From Longimicrobiales bacterium (GTDB lineage: Bacteria > Gemmatimonadota > Gemmatimonadetes > Longimicrobiales > RSA9), in NCBI GenBank assembly GCA_035764935.1, contig DASTYK010000094.1, positions 1 through 48,278 of the forward strand: a DNA stretch of 48,278 nt, written 5' to 3'. The notes under the pieces were generated by a model that was given only the letters and a program-made list of their open reading frames with translations, had not been told where the DNA came from and made no database searches. This document shows, piece by piece, positions 1 to 7,891 of this stretch. The first letter of the stretch is position 1. Each line of letters opens with the position of its first letter. Made by a program: the position numbers and the translations under genes.

Positions 1-77
<77 letters not shown>

Positions 78-237
78 AAAAGTCCGATACAGCTCTCATC
101 AACGAAACGCTCACGTGTTGTTCTGTGAACGTTCGGAATCATTACCTTTGCAGTACCTCGTGGTGCGTTGCCGCACCTGCGCGGCGGAAGGTATGCCGCC
201 ACGCGAGGCCCACACGAACGTCTTACCCGACCTCGAT

Positions 238-267
238 TGTCAAAGAGCAATTGGCGCGAAACGCGCC
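238..267 (-). promoter_or_regulatory. rRNA leader antitermination region: boxB-like hairpin and boxA
   Basis: On the minus strand a small hairpin (GGCGCG-ttt-CGCGCC, 253-267) is followed by TGCTCTTTGACA (238-249). This differs at one base from the E. coli rrn boxA TGCTCTTTAACA, the NusB/NusE(S10) RNA-binding site that keeps polymerase elongating through untranslated rRNA. Order (hairpin, then boxA, then 16S) and position, downstream of the promoter and 160 nt before 16S, match the classical rrn leader. The TTGACA inside it would pass for a -35 box but has no -10 at proper spacing. Confidence 0.8.
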
Positions 268-276
268 GAGCAGAAC

Positions 277-305
277 AGTATACAGGACGGTCGCCGACTC
301 GTCAA
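277..305 (-). promoter_or_regulatory. rRNA operon promoter
   Basis: Minus strand: -35 TTGACG (300-305), 17-bp spacer, -10 TATACT (277-282). Five of six bases match the sigma70 consensus in each box, the best promoter in the window. Transcription would start near 270, just ahead of the boxB-like hairpin and boxA, giving a leader of roughly 190 nt before the 16S 5' end. Confidence 0.8.
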
Positions 306-325
306 CCCCGTGTTTCACGAAGGGT

Positions 326-382
326 GCCGGCCGTCTGAACGACCCGGCCGGCAGAGCTCCTTCCGATTGCGGAACGGAGCTC
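326..382 (-). terminator. Two tandem strong hairpins between the acidic-protein gene and the rrn promoter
   Basis: Hairpin 1 (354-382): arms GAGCTCC+TTCCG and CGGAA+GGAGCTC, 12 bp with one bulged base and a 4-nt loop. Hairpin 2 (326-352): GCCGGCCG/CGGCCGGC around an 11-nt loop. They follow the stop codon at 400 and lie just upstream of the rrn -35 box. Neither has a clear U-tract, so they may be weakly intrinsic or Rho-assisted. I infer they insulate the rRNA promoter from read-through. Confidence 0.55.
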
Positions 383-399
383 ACGGAGCGGGGGAGGAG

Positions 400-654
400 C
401 TATTCCTCCTCGTCCTCGACGTCCTCCTCGAGGTCCTCTTCCCACTCTTCGTCTTCGTCTTCTTCCCAGTCCTCGTCCTCGTCCCAGTCCTCGTCCCAGT
501 CCTCGTCGTCGTCCCAGTCCTCGTCGTCTTCGTCGTCCCAGTCCTCGTCTTCGAGCTCATCGTCCTCGAAGTCGTCCTCGTCGCCGGCGAGGATCGTGGG
601 GATGTCCTCGTCCTCGAGCCACGCGCTCCGGCGCCGATGCAGAACCTCCGCCAT
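400..654 (-). CDS. Extremely acidic small protein with Asp/Glu-Trp repeats, unknown function
   Basis: 84 aa. A short basic-to-neutral head (residues 1-12, including HRRR) leads into a tail made almost only of Asp and Glu, with six Trp spaced by 3-7 acidic residues in motifs such as DEDW. The start at 654 is supported by AGGAGA 8 nt upstream and by a TTGACA-16-TACCTT promoter at 747-774. The repeat also exists at DNA level (GAGGACTGG-type units), so the gene probably grew by slippage. No enzyme fold is possible with this composition; the tail should be disordered. Its place directly upstream of an rRNA promoter invites a link to basic partners such as ribosomal proteins, but that is inference. 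Other frames of the repeat give poly-Ser or poly-Val artefacts. Confidence 0.75.
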   Translation of the reverse strand: MAEVLHRRRSAWLEDEDIPTILAGDEDDFEDDELEDEDWDDEDDEDWDDDEDWDEDWDEDEDWEEDEDEEWEEDLEEDVEDEEE

Positions 655-1037
655 TTGCCGACTCTCCTATGACAGGGCGGTATGGAAATGGTGCCGGCCC
701 CCGCAGGCAGCACCTGTCGACGTGCGTACTGCGCGTCGGACGGCCCAAGGTAAAGGCATGATCAGGAGTGTCAAGGGGATTATTTCCCTCGAAAAACCTT
801 GTGAACACGCCAAGAATTTATGCGTCGCTCTCTGCCCGGTGATGAGACGGAACGCGCGCCCCGAACCCAACGTCGACGGGCGTTGCACTGGCTGCTCGGC
901 AGCACGCGATCGAGCCGGCGCGGGGGCACGGCGCAACTGCATGGAATGGTCCGCTGGTGCGGGAGCCGGAACCCTGCCGCCGCGTGGGCGGCGATGAACA
1001 GAGTTCCGGAGACCTGTGGAAGAGGCGGCGCGTCCGC
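655..1037. other. Intergenic region between typA and the acidic-protein gene; no further gene seen
   Basis: The stretch holds the promoter of the acidic-protein gene (747-774) and a weak hairpin (976-981 with 987-992, GCCGCC/GGCGGC) about 45 nt past the typA stop, possibly its terminator. Several frames stay open across it on both strands, but their products are Arg/Ala/Ser-rich, lack ribosome-binding sites and resemble no protein family, so I call no gene. Confidence 0.5.
747..774 (-). promoter_or_regulatory. Promoter of the acidic-protein gene
   Basis: Minus strand: TTGACA (769-774), 16-bp spacer, TACCTT (747-752). The same -10 hexamer, TACCTT, occurs at 6817-6822 in front of the DUF4837 lipoprotein gene. 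A start near 740 leaves a leader of about 85 nt before the ATG at 654. Confidence 0.5.
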
Positions 1038-2888
1038 TCAGCTCGCGGCGCGCGCGGCCTTTTTGCGTTCGTGCTGCTTGAGAAAGCGCTTGCGGAGACG
1101 GATCGCCGCGGGCGTGATCTCGACGAGCTCGTCGTCGCCGATGAACTCGAGAGCGCTCTCCAGGGTGTGGGCGCGCGGCGTTTCGAGCTGGATCGCCTCG
1201 TCTGCACCGGACGCGCGGATGTTCGTGAGCTTCTTGCCCTTGGTGACGTTGACCTCGAGATCACCGGGTCTTGCGTTGCTGCCGACGATCATCCCCTCGT
1301 AGACGTCGATGCCGGGGCCGATGAACAGCTCCCCCCGCTCCTGCAGGTTCCAGAGGGAGAAGGCCACGGAAACGCCGTCGGCCATCGATACCATGACACC
1401 GCGGTCGCGGCTGCGGATCGTGCCGGCCCAGGGTCCATAGCCGCTGAAGCGGTGGTGCAGCACGCCTTCGCCACGCGTGTCCGTCAGGAACTCGCTGCGG
1501 TAGCCGAACAGGCCGCGCGCAGGCATGCGGTAGACGATCCGGGTCAGCCCGCTGCCCTCGCCCTGCCCTGCGCTCCGCATCTCGAGCATCTCGCCGCGGC
1601 GGCTGCCGAGCTTCTCGATGACGACGCCGACGAACGCCTCGGGCACGTCGATCACGACCTCCTCGTACGGCTCCAGCGTCTCGCCGTCGGGGCCCTTCTT
1701 GGTGATGATGCGCGGTCGGGAAACGGCGAACTCGTAGCCTTCGCGGCGCATCGTCTCCATGAGGATGCCGAGGTGCAGCTCGCCGCGGCCGCTCACGGTG
1801 AAGGTGTCGGGCGAGTCGGTGTCCTCGACGCGCAGGGCGACGTTGCGCTCCAGCTCCTTGTAGAGCCGGTCGCGGAGCTGGCGGCTCGTGACGTACTTGC
1901 CGTCACGGCCTGCGAACGGCGACATGTTGACCATGAAGTCGACGGAGATCGTCGGCTCCTCGACCGCGATGCCGGCGAGCCGCTCCGGTCGCTCAGGGTC
2001 CGTGATGGTCGAGCCGATCTCCACGTCCTCGATACCGGCGAGCGCGACGATATCGCCGGCCGATGCGCTCTGCACCTCCACGCGCTGCAGCCCCTCGAAC
2101 GTGTAGAGCTTCGAGACGCGCCCCTGGCGGTCGCCCTCGTCGGGTGCAAAGCCCACCACGTCGTCGGTGCGATGCGCGAGCAGCAGGATCGAATCACCGA
2201 CGTTGACACTGCCACGCTCGACCCGGCCGATCGCCAGGCGGCCCAGGTAGGGCGAGTGATCGATCGTCGAGACCAGCATCTGGAACTGCGCCTCTGCATC
2301 GCTCGGCGGCGGCGGCACATGCTCGAGGATCGCCTCGAAGAGCGGCTCCAGGCTGTCGCGCGGCTGGTCCAGCTCGCGGACCGCGTAGCCGTTGCGGCCG
2401 GAGGCGTACAGGAAGGGGGCGTCCAGCTGCGCCTCGTCCGCCTCCAGCTCCATGAACAGCTCCAGCACCTCGTCGTGGACACGCAGCGGGTCCGCGCCGT
2501 CGCGATCGATCTTGTTGATCACGACGATCGGCTGCAGCCCGAGCGCGAGCGCCTTGCGCGTGACGAAGCGCGTCTGAGGCATCGGCCCGTCAAAGGCGTC
2601 CACCAGCAGCAGCACACCGTCGACCATCCGCAGGATGCGCTCGACCTCGCCGCCGAAGTCGGCGTGGCCGGGCGTATCGACGATGTTGACCTTGTGCTCG
2701 CGCCAGTGGATCGACGTGTTCTTGGAAAGGATCGTGATCCCGCGCTCGCGCTCGAGCGGGTTGGAGTCCATGACCCGCTCCTCCACGACCTGGTTGTCGC
2801 GGAAAGCGCCGGCCTGGCGCAGCATCTTGTCGACCAGTGTGGTCTTGCCGTGGTCGACGTGTGCAATGATGGCAATGTTGCGGATCAT
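1038..2888 (-). CDS. typA: Ribosome-associated translational GTPase TypA/BipA
   Basis: 616 aa, the usual TypA length. The G domain comes first: P-loop [10 protein letters not shown] at about residues 8-17, switch [18 protein letters not shown], and NKID for guanine recognition. EF-G-like domains and the TypA-specific C-terminal domain follow, with the motif [13 protein letters not shown]. TypA binds 70S ribosomes like EF-G and supports ribosome assembly and growth under cold or other stress. The start was set at 2888 ([10 protein letters not shown]), because an in-frame extension to 3122 would run through the inverted repeat and gives non-conserved sequence. The Shine-Dalgarno is weak. The coupled set otsB to CDF lies upstream on the same strand, separated by the repeat at 2978-3129, so typA may have its own promoter, which I could not identify. 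Confidence 0.95.
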   Translation of the reverse strand: MIRNIAIIAHVDHGKTTLVDKMLRQAGAFRDNQVVEERVMDSNPLERERGITILSKNTSIHWREHKVNIVDTPGHADFGGEVERILRMVDGVLLLVDAFDGPMPQTRFVTRKALALGLQPIVVINKIDRDGADPLRVHDEVLELFMELEADEAQLDAPFLYASGRNGYAVRELDQPRDSLEPLFEAILEHVPPPPSDAEAQFQMLVSTIDHSPYLGRLAIGRVERGSVNVGDSILLLAHRTDDVVGFAPDEGDRQGRVSKLYTFEGLQRVEVQSASAGDIVALAGIEDVEIGSTITDPERPERLAGIAVEEPTISVDFMVNMSPFAGRDGKYVTSRQLRDRLYKELERNVALRVEDTDSPDTFTVSGRGELHLGILMETMRREGYEFAVSRPRIITKKGPDGETLEPYEEVVIDVPEAFVGVVIEKLGSRRGEMLEMRSAGQGEGSGLTRIVYRMPARGLFGYRSEFLTDTRGEGVLHHRFSGYGPWAGTIRSRDRGVMVSMADGVSVAFSLWNLQERGELFIGPGIDVYEGMIVGSNARPGDLEVNVTKGKKLTNIRASGADEAIQLETPRAHTLESALEFIGDDELVEITPAAIRLRKRFLKQHERKKAARAAS

Positions 2889-2977
2889 GTGTCGGATCGT
2901 TCGGGTCTCGTGTAGAGCCCTTGAAAATAACGGGACTGGATGGGTAGGCGGCACCCCCCAATTTCGGACGGAAAACT

Positions 2978-3129
2978 GCGGGTTGTGGGCGGGTGGGTGG
3001 TGCGAGATGGGTGGTGGGCACTTCGGGAACACCCTGGGGCGGCGGGCGGCGGGCGCCCTTCGCCCGTTAACCCCGTCGTTCCCGAAGTGCCCACCACCCC
3101 TCTCGCACCACCCATCGCCCAAAACCCGC
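2978..3129. repeat. Long imperfect inverted repeat (arms ~52 bp, spacer 47 bp)
   Basis: Left arm 2978-3030 and right arm 3078-3129 are reverse complements with one 1-bp indel and a few mismatches; the inner 15 bases (GGGCACTTCGGGAAC) match exactly. The spacer (GGGGCGGCGGGC and a GTTAACCCC segment) can itself pair in part. It starts 7 bp past the CDF stop codon and ends about 90 bp before the typA start. As RNA it would form one very stable hairpin, so it could act as a terminator or processing site. Its length and internal GGGTGGT repetition look more like a dispersed palindromic element. No other copy was found in this window. Confidence 0.8.
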
Positions 3130-3136
3130 CGTGTAT

Positions 3137-4135
3137 TCAGCCTTCGATCCGGTACAGCCTGACCGGCTCGATCTGCACCGTGACATGGTTGATGTCGTAG
3201 TCGTCGTGCATGCGCTGGTGGATCGCGTCGAGCACGGTGCGGTGCGTGGCCGCGTCCGTGATGACGACATGGCCGCTCATGGCGACGAAGCCGCTGGTGA
3301 GGGTCCAGACGTGGAGGTCGTAGACGCGCTCGACGCCGGAGATGCTCTCGATGCGCGCCTGTACGTCGGCCAGGTCGATATGGGAGGGGGTCGCCTCGAG
3401 CAGCACGTCGACGCTCTCGCGCACGAGGCGGAAGCTGCTGTAAAGGATGAGGGTTGCGACCAGGGCGGAGATGATGGGGTCGGCGGGCATCCAGCCGGTG
3501 AAGAGGATGACGAGTGCGGCCGCGATGGCGCCGACGGAGCCGAGCAGGTCACCGAGGACGTGGAGATAGGCGCCGCGCACGTTCAGGGAGTGACCGGACG
3601 CGCCGTGCAGCAGGAGTGCCCCGACGATGTTCACGAGGAGGCCGCCACTGGCGACCGCCAGCATCAGTCCGCCCTCGACCTCCTGCGGCACACGCAGGCG
3701 TGACCAGGCCTGCCAGTAGATGAGCAGGGAGAGCGCGATCAGGGTGGCGCCGTTGATGAGGGCGGCGAGGATCTCGATGCGCAGGTAGCCGAAGCTGCGG
3801 CGCGCCGTGGCGGGTCGTCGCGAGAACCAGAGCGCAAAGATGGCGAGCGCAAGGGAGGCGACGTCGCTGAGCATGTGTGCCGCATCGGCGACGAGCGCGA
3901 GCGAGTTTGCCAGGATGCCGCCGACCAGCTCGACCACCATGAACGCCGCGGTGATCGCGAGCACGATGGAGAGTCGGCGTCGACCCAGCTCACGCAGATC
4001 GTGACTGTGGTCATGCTCATGGCCATGGTCGTGCACGTGATCGTGCCTGTGCCCATGCTCGTGCTCGTCGCTGCGCCCCTGCCGCAGCTGCTGAGCTTCC
4101 CGGTGGCCGTTGTGGTCGCGCGCGTGAACAGTCAT
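3137..4135 (-). CDS. Cation diffusion facilitator (CDF), probable Zn2+ exporter with His-rich N-terminus
   Basis: 332 aa. Residues 20-50 are a metal-sensing-type stretch of alternating His, Asp and Glu ([20 protein letters not shown]), then six predicted membrane helices and a cytoplasmic ferredoxin-like C-terminal domain. Transport-site motifs HMLSD (helix 2) and HVLGD (helix 5) give the HxxxD/HxxxD tetrad typical of zinc-selective members, which exchange Zn2+ for protons at the inner membrane. The start at 4135 overlaps the upstream lipoprotein stop (ATGA), so translation is likely coupled. An in-frame extension to 4468 lies antisense to nothing but fully overlaps the lipoprotein gene and was rejected. 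Cd2+ or Co2+ are possible additional substrates. Confidence 0.92.
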   Translation of the reverse strand: MTVHARDHNGHREAQQLRQGRSDEHEHGHRHDHVHDHGHEHDHSHDLRELGRRRLSIVLAITAAFMVVELVGGILANSLALVADAAHMLSDVASLALAIFALWFSRRPATARRSFGYLRIEILAALINGATLIALSLLIYWQAWSRLRVPQEVEGGLMLAVASGGLLVNIVGALLLHGASGHSLNVRGAYLHVLGDLLGSVGAIAAALVILFTGWMPADPIISALVATLILYSSFRLVRESVDVLLEATPSHIDLADVQARIESISGVERVYDLHVWTLTSGFVAMSGHVVITDAATHRTVLDAIHQRMHDDYDINHVTVQIEPVRLYRIEG

Positions 4136-4548
4136 CGTGGGGGCGGCGTGAACGCGGCGTCGCGGGCGATCACCCATGTGAACGTGCTGTCGATGTCGAT
4201 CGCGCGCGGTGCGTCCTGCAGCAGCGCGCCCGCCTCGTCGCGGGCGAACAGAACGATCGGCTCGCGCGCGGGCACGGGGGGCATGGTGTCGATCGTCTCG
4301 GGCTCGACGCGACCGATGACGACGTGGCCGCCGCCCGACTCCAGGTAGTCGTAGCCGACGGTCAGCCGGCGCTGGGAGCGGTTGTCGACGATCAGGGTTG
4401 CGAGTGCGGCGCGCGAGGAGGCGGCGTCCCTCGGTGCTTCCGGGAGTGTGGCGGGCGCAACCGCGCACGCCGTTGCGGACGCGAGCGCAACGGCTGCCGG
4501 CAATCTGCGCCCGAACAGGCCTGCTCGCACGACTCTGTACTCACGCAT
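4132..4548 (-). CDS. Small predicted lipoprotein, unknown function
   Basis: 138 aa. The N-terminus (MREYRVVRAG...) is basic, then hydrophobic, ending in an ASATAC stretch that could be a lipobox with Cys at about residue 28. The mature part has a beta-rich pattern (ATLIVDNRSQ, LTVGYDYL, HVVIGRVEP) like small immunoglobulin-type periplasmic domains, but I recognise no family. The start at 4548 overlaps the antiporter stop by 8 nt; an in-frame ATG at 4596 would add 16 basic residues. An AGGAGG 21 nt upstream of 4548 is too distant to decide the start. It is translationally coupled on both sides: antiporter upstream and CDF exporter downstream, suggesting an envelope role in ion homeostasis. Confidence 0.7.
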   Translation of the reverse strand: MREYRVVRAGLFGRRLPAAVALASATACAVAPATLPEAPRDAASSRAALATLIVDNRSQRRLTVGYDYLESGGGHVVIGRVEPETIDTMPPVPAREPIVLFARDEAGALLQDAPRAIDIDSTFTWVIARDAAFTPPPR

Positions 4549-5929
4549 GTGCCTGTCGGACCGTGTGAACCTCCTCGGCCTGCGCCGGCAGCTCACCGGC
4601 GCGCGACAGTGCCGTGCGGAACAGCACGGGGCCGATGATCTCGTGGATTGCGATCATGGCAAGGAACATGGTCTGGATCTGTCCTCCGTACTCGCCGAGT
4701 GCCCGACTCGCGACGGTCGCAAGCCCGAGTGCGACACCCGCCTGAGACACCAGTCCCATCCACGTGTACCGCTTCACCTGCGGCTCCGCCTGTGCCCATT
4801 CTGCGCCGATGCGGGTTCCGAGCCACAGCCCTCCCGCCCGCAGCGCAACCGCTCCGAGCGCGACCGGCCACAGCATCGCAAGCTCGCGCAGGTGAATCGA
4901 GCCGCCGGCGACGCTGAAGAACATCACGTAGGCGGGCACGCTCGCATCCTGGATCGCCTCGATCAGCGGCTCGCCGTCCACGGGGCTGATGTTCTCCACG
5001 AAGAAACCGGCCGCGAGCATGAAGAGCATGTACTCGACGTGCAGCACGTCGGCGAGCTCGTACCCGAAGAAGATAACGAAGATGACGAAGATGACGAGCC
5101 GGGTACCGACGCGGCGCAGGTACAGGTCGATGAGCAGACCGAGCAGTGCGCCGGCGACGAGTGCGCCGATCAGCTCCCATGCGATCGTGCCGATCGCGGC
5201 GATATCGAAGCCGGCTTCGGGAGAGAGTACACTCTGCGCGCCCGCGATGGAGAGCGTCGCCAGCAGCACGACGAGCACATCGGCCACTACGACGACGCCG
5301 AGGGTGGTGCTGGTGACAGGTCCGCTCGATCGCACCTCGTTGAGCAACGCAATCGTCACGGCCGGTGAATGCACGGTTGCGATCGATGCGAAGACGAACG
5401 CCATCGCTACGGCCGCGGCGAACGGGAGCCCGGCGAGGAATGGGACGAACTCGCGGAGCAGGAGCGCAACCGCTGCGAGAAGCACGAAGACGATCCCGAT
5501 CTCGCAGACCAGGATCCGCAGGATGATGCCGCCTCGCTCCCGCAGAAGCTGCGGTCGCAGCTCGGCCCCCGCGACAAAGGCGATCACGCCGATCGCGAAG
5601 CCATTGACGACGGAAAGATCGGCGATGTTGCGGGCCGAGAGCGTGCCGAGCAGTTCCGGTCCCACGAGCATCCCGCCGAGCAGATAACCGGTGATTTTCG
5701 GCAGTCCGAGCAACTGCGCGATGCCGCCCAGCGTGAACGCGAACAGGAAGAGGAACCCGGCAGCCATCGCCGAGCCTGCTGCGCCTACGGCGGTTTCCGG
5801 AAGTCCGAACGAACCGGGGACGAAGGCATCACGCAGAAACCGGATGCTGGCAATCACTCCGAGCAGGGAGATCGCAAGCACGATCTGCGTCCCCATCCCG
5901 CCGCCCGATGATGGGCCGTCGTGGCTCAT
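4541..5929 (-). CDS. Kef/NhaP-type cation:proton antiporter (CPA2 family), membrane domain only
   Basis: 462 aa, about 12 membrane helices of the Na+/H+ exchanger fold. Family features include GYLLGGMLVGPELLG in the early helices and a central ATVHSPAVTIALLNE segment, followed by GVVVVADVLVVLL. CPA2 proteins exchange K+ or Na+ for H+ across the inner membrane. Unlike KefB/KefC it lacks a C-terminal RCK/TrkA-N nucleotide-binding domain: the chain ends about 45 residues after the last helix. The start ATG overlaps the otsB stop (ATGA, 5926-5929), so it is the second cistron of the otsB unit. The pairing with a trehalose-phosphate phosphatase points to osmotic or ionic stress. The ion cannot be told from sequence. 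Confidence 0.85.
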   Translation of the reverse strand: MSHDGPSSGGGMGTQIVLAISLLGVIASIRFLRDAFVPGSFGLPETAVGAAGSAMAAGFLFLFAFTLGGIAQLLGLPKITGYLLGGMLVGPELLGTLSARNIADLSVVNGFAIGVIAFVAGAELRPQLLRERGGIILRILVCEIGIVFVLLAAVALLLREFVPFLAGLPFAAAVAMAFVFASIATVHSPAVTIALLNEVRSSGPVTSTTLGVVVVADVLVVLLATLSIAGAQSVLSPEAGFDIAAIGTIAWELIGALVAGALLGLLIDLYLRRVGTRLVIFVIFVIFFGYELADVLHVEYMLFMLAAGFFVENISPVDGEPLIEAIQDASVPAYVMFFSVAGGSIHLRELAMLWPVALGAVALRAGGLWLGTRIGAEWAQAEPQVKRYTWMGLVSQAGVALGLATVASRALGEYGGQIQTMFLAMIAIHEIIGPVLFRTALSRAGELPAQAEEVHTVRQAHA

Positions 5930-6720
5930 GCGTCGTCCGCAAGCCTCTCGAGCAGGGTGATCACCTCATCCGGGGAGCGGACCCACGCGGTGGCCGCGGA
6001 GTGTTCCAGCCGATGGGGCGCGACGAGCACACCGGCGCCACGGCCGCGCAACGCCTGGAATGCGTCCTCGTCCGTGCGGTCGTCACCGATGTAGATCACC
6101 GGTGCGATGCCGTTGCTGCCGAGCAGCGTCTCCACGAGGAAGCTCGTGGCCCTGCCCTTGTCCCACTCCACGTCGGGACGCACTTCCACGACCTTCTTGC
6201 CCTCCAGCAGACGCAGGCCGCGACGTCCGCCGCAGCAGCGCTCGACCCGCGCCCGTATCGCCTGCTCCCTGGCTTCGTCTCTCACCAGTCGGAAATGGAC
6301 CGACAGCGAGAGATGCTTGTCCTCGACCAGCACCTCGGGTTCCGCGCGAAACTCCGCCTCCAGCGCGGCCCTGCACTCCGCCACGACATGCGTCGTTTCC
6401 AGCGCCTCCGGGTGAATACGCTCCACGCCCGCGCCCTCGATCTCCAGGCCGTGGTTTCCGGCGTAATAGATCTCGCCCAGGCCGACGCGTGCGCGTGCAT
6501 CCTCCAGCGCTCGCCCGCTCACGACCGCAACGAGCATGTCCTCCCGGTCGAGCAGGCGCTGGAGCGCGGCGCGGGCGCCGGGCAGCAATGCGGCGTCGTC
6601 AGGTACGGGAACGATCGGCGCGAGCGTCCCGTCGAAATCGAGCGCCAGGAGCATCCGTCCGGCGCGGGCGCGCGCAGCGCGCCACTCAGGTATACAGTCG
6701 TATGCGTGCACCATTTTCAT
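5926..6720 (-). CDS. otsB: Trehalose-6-phosphate phosphatase
   Basis: 264 aa, typical length. HAD-superfamily phosphatase: motif I LDFDGTLAP (nucleophile and acid/base Asp), VVSGR for motif II, the OtsB-specific GNHGLEIEG loop, EVRPDVEWDKG with the motif III Lys, and GDDRTDEDAF for motif IV. It removes phosphate from trehalose 6-phosphate. The start at 6720 was chosen because a TTGACC-18-TAAGCT promoter at 6738-6767 would start transcription near 6731, excluding the longer frame to 6873; an ATG at 6714 is also possible. No otsA is in the window, so the synthase must lie elsewhere. First gene of a four-cistron overlapping set. Confidence 0.92.
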   Translation of the reverse strand: MKMVHAYDCIPEWRAARARAGRMLLALDFDGTLAPIVPVPDDAALLPGARAALQRLLDREDMLVAVVSGRALEDARARVGLGEIYYAGNHGLEIEGAGVERIHPEALETTHVVAECRAALEAEFRAEPEVLVEDKHLSLSVHFRLVRDEAREQAIRARVERCCGGRRGLRLLEGKKVVEVRPDVEWDKGRATSFLVETLLGSNGIAPVIYIGDDRTDEDAFQALRGRGAGVLVAPHRLEHSAATAWVRSPDEVITLLERLADDA

Positions 6721-6737
6721 CAGCGTCGGGGAACGGC

Positions 6738-6767
6738 AGCTTAGCCCGCCTGGCGGAATGCGGTCAA
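6738..6767 (-). promoter_or_regulatory. Promoter of the otsB-antiporter-lipoprotein-CDF unit
   Basis: Minus strand: TTGACC (6762-6767), 18-bp spacer, TAAGCT (6738-6743). The predicted start near 6731 is only about 11 nt before the otsB ATG, so the leader is very short. The spacer holds CCGCCAGGCGG, a perfect CCGCC/GGCGG dyad that could be an operator. Confidence 0.5.
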
Positions 6768-6793
6768 ACACCACGGCGCCCTGCTGCGCGCCG

Positions 6794-6822
6794 TTGCAGC
6801 GCCCTCTGGCCGCCGCTACCTT
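6794..6822 (+). promoter_or_regulatory. Promoter of the DUF4837 lipoprotein-dnaE unit
   Basis: TTGCAG (6794-6799), 17-bp spacer, TACCTT (6817-6822). The start near 6829 gives a leader of about 35 nt. It faces away from the otsB promoter; the two -35 boxes are 26 bp apart. Confidence 0.5.
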
Positions 6823-6863
6823 TTTCCTTTCACGACCGCCATCGCCTCGAGCCAAGTTCAGTA

Positions 6864-7871
6864 ATGCGAACAAAATACGCCCGGCTGACCTCCGTCGCGC
6901 TGGCGTCCGCCACGCTGCTCGGCTGTGATCCCGACAGCTCGGCGCGGGCGCTCGGCGACTTCAACACCATCGTCGTCCTGGCCGTCGACTCCCTCTGGGC
7001 CCAAGTTGGCGACAGCCTCTCGACGGCGCTCGAACCGCGGGTCTTCACGACACGCAACGAGCGCACCTTCGAGGTAGAGCAGATGACACCGCTCGATCCT
7101 CGCTGGGAGCAGCTGCGCGGCTTCGTGCAGGTGCTGGCGATCGGGGTGCCCGGCGATGGCTGGATCTCGCCGGTCGTGAGCGACGGGTCGGTGCAGCCGC
7201 CGTCGATCGTGCAGAAGACGGACGTCTGGGCACGGGGGCAGCTCGTGACAGCGCTGGTCCTGTCCCCTGACAATGCCGCGGCCGATGCCCTCGCCCTCGC
7301 CGACTCGCTCGGCGCAACCTACGACGCGCTGTTCCGTCGCTACGTTGCGCAGCGCATGTTCGCCTCGGGCGAGGACACCGCGACACGCGACTCGCTCCTC
7401 GCGCGCTACGGCTTCGGCATCACCATTCCCAACGTGTACAACCCGACCGCAGCCAGCGACTCGGTCCACATCTTCCGCAGCGACGCGCAGATGGGGGGCA
7501 CGCTGTTCCGCTCGATCGGGATTGCGCGGCGCGAGGGTGTGCTGCCCGCGGATCCGCAGGCGGCGCTCGACTGGCGCGATCGGATCGCGGCGGAGTACTA
7601 CACGCGGCCGCCGCAGGCGACCCTGCGCGATACGCTCATCACCAGCTCCCTGCCGCAGGGCGGCATCGAGGTGCAGGGCGTGTGGCAGAGCGCGGACCCG
7701 TCGTTCCCGGAGGCGGGTGTCTTCGTCACGCGCATGGTCCCGTGCCCCGAACGCAACGAGACGTACCTGCTCGACGCCTGGCTGCTCGCGCCAGGTCGGG
7801 GCAAGGTCGAGTACATGATCCAGTTCCAGACGATCCTGGATTCCTTCACGTGCGCGGGCGCGCAGTCCTGA
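6864..7871 (+). CDS. DUF4837-type lipoprotein
   Basis: 335 aa. A signal peptide with lipobox (TLLGC, Cys at about residue 20) predicts a lipid-anchored envelope protein. The mature part fits my recollection of DUF4837: an N-terminal strand IVVLAVDSLW followed by GDSL, a middle part that would contain FRSIGIARREGVL, and a C-terminal LLDAWLLAPGRGKVEYM stretch followed by a closing helix. The family was described mainly from Bacteroidota and has no known function. The start at 6864 places the lipobox correctly; the frame stays open to 6060 only because of high GC. The dnaE start lies 20 bp downstream, so the two are probably co-transcribed. Confidence 0.65.
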   Translation: MRTKYARLTSVALASATLLGCDPDSSARALGDFNTIVVLAVDSLWAQVGDSLSTALEPRVFTTRNERTFEVEQMTPLDPRWEQLRGFVQVLAIGVPGDGWISPVVSDGSVQPPSIVQKTDVWARGQLVTALVLSPDNAAADALALADSLGATYDALFRRYVAQRMFASGEDTATRDSLLARYGFGITIPNVYNPTAASDSVHIFRSDAQMGGTLFRSIGIARREGVLPADPQAALDWRDRIAAEYYTRPPQATLRDTLITSSLPQGGIEVQGVWQSADPSFPEAGVFVTRMVPCPERNETYLLDAWLLAPGRGKVEYMIQFQTILDSFTCAGAQS

Positions 7872-7891
7872 AGAAGAGGCGGCAGTAACGG

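Noticed and set aside
238-243. TTGACA on the minus strand as a second rrn -35 box
   Set aside because: It has no -10 at 16-18 bp and is better explained as part of boxA (TGCTCTTTGACA).
465-545. Short-period repeat as a possible CRISPR or regulatory satellite
   Set aside because: The period is 9-15 bp without spacers and follows the codon frame of the acidic protein.
667-942. 91-aa minus-strand frame in the typA/acidic-gene gap
   Set aside because: No ribosome-binding site, no recognisable domain, and it crosses the promoter of the acidic-protein gene.
957-2915. 652-codon plus-strand frame
   Set aside because: Antisense shadow of typA caused by high GC; no conserved motif or ribosome-binding site.
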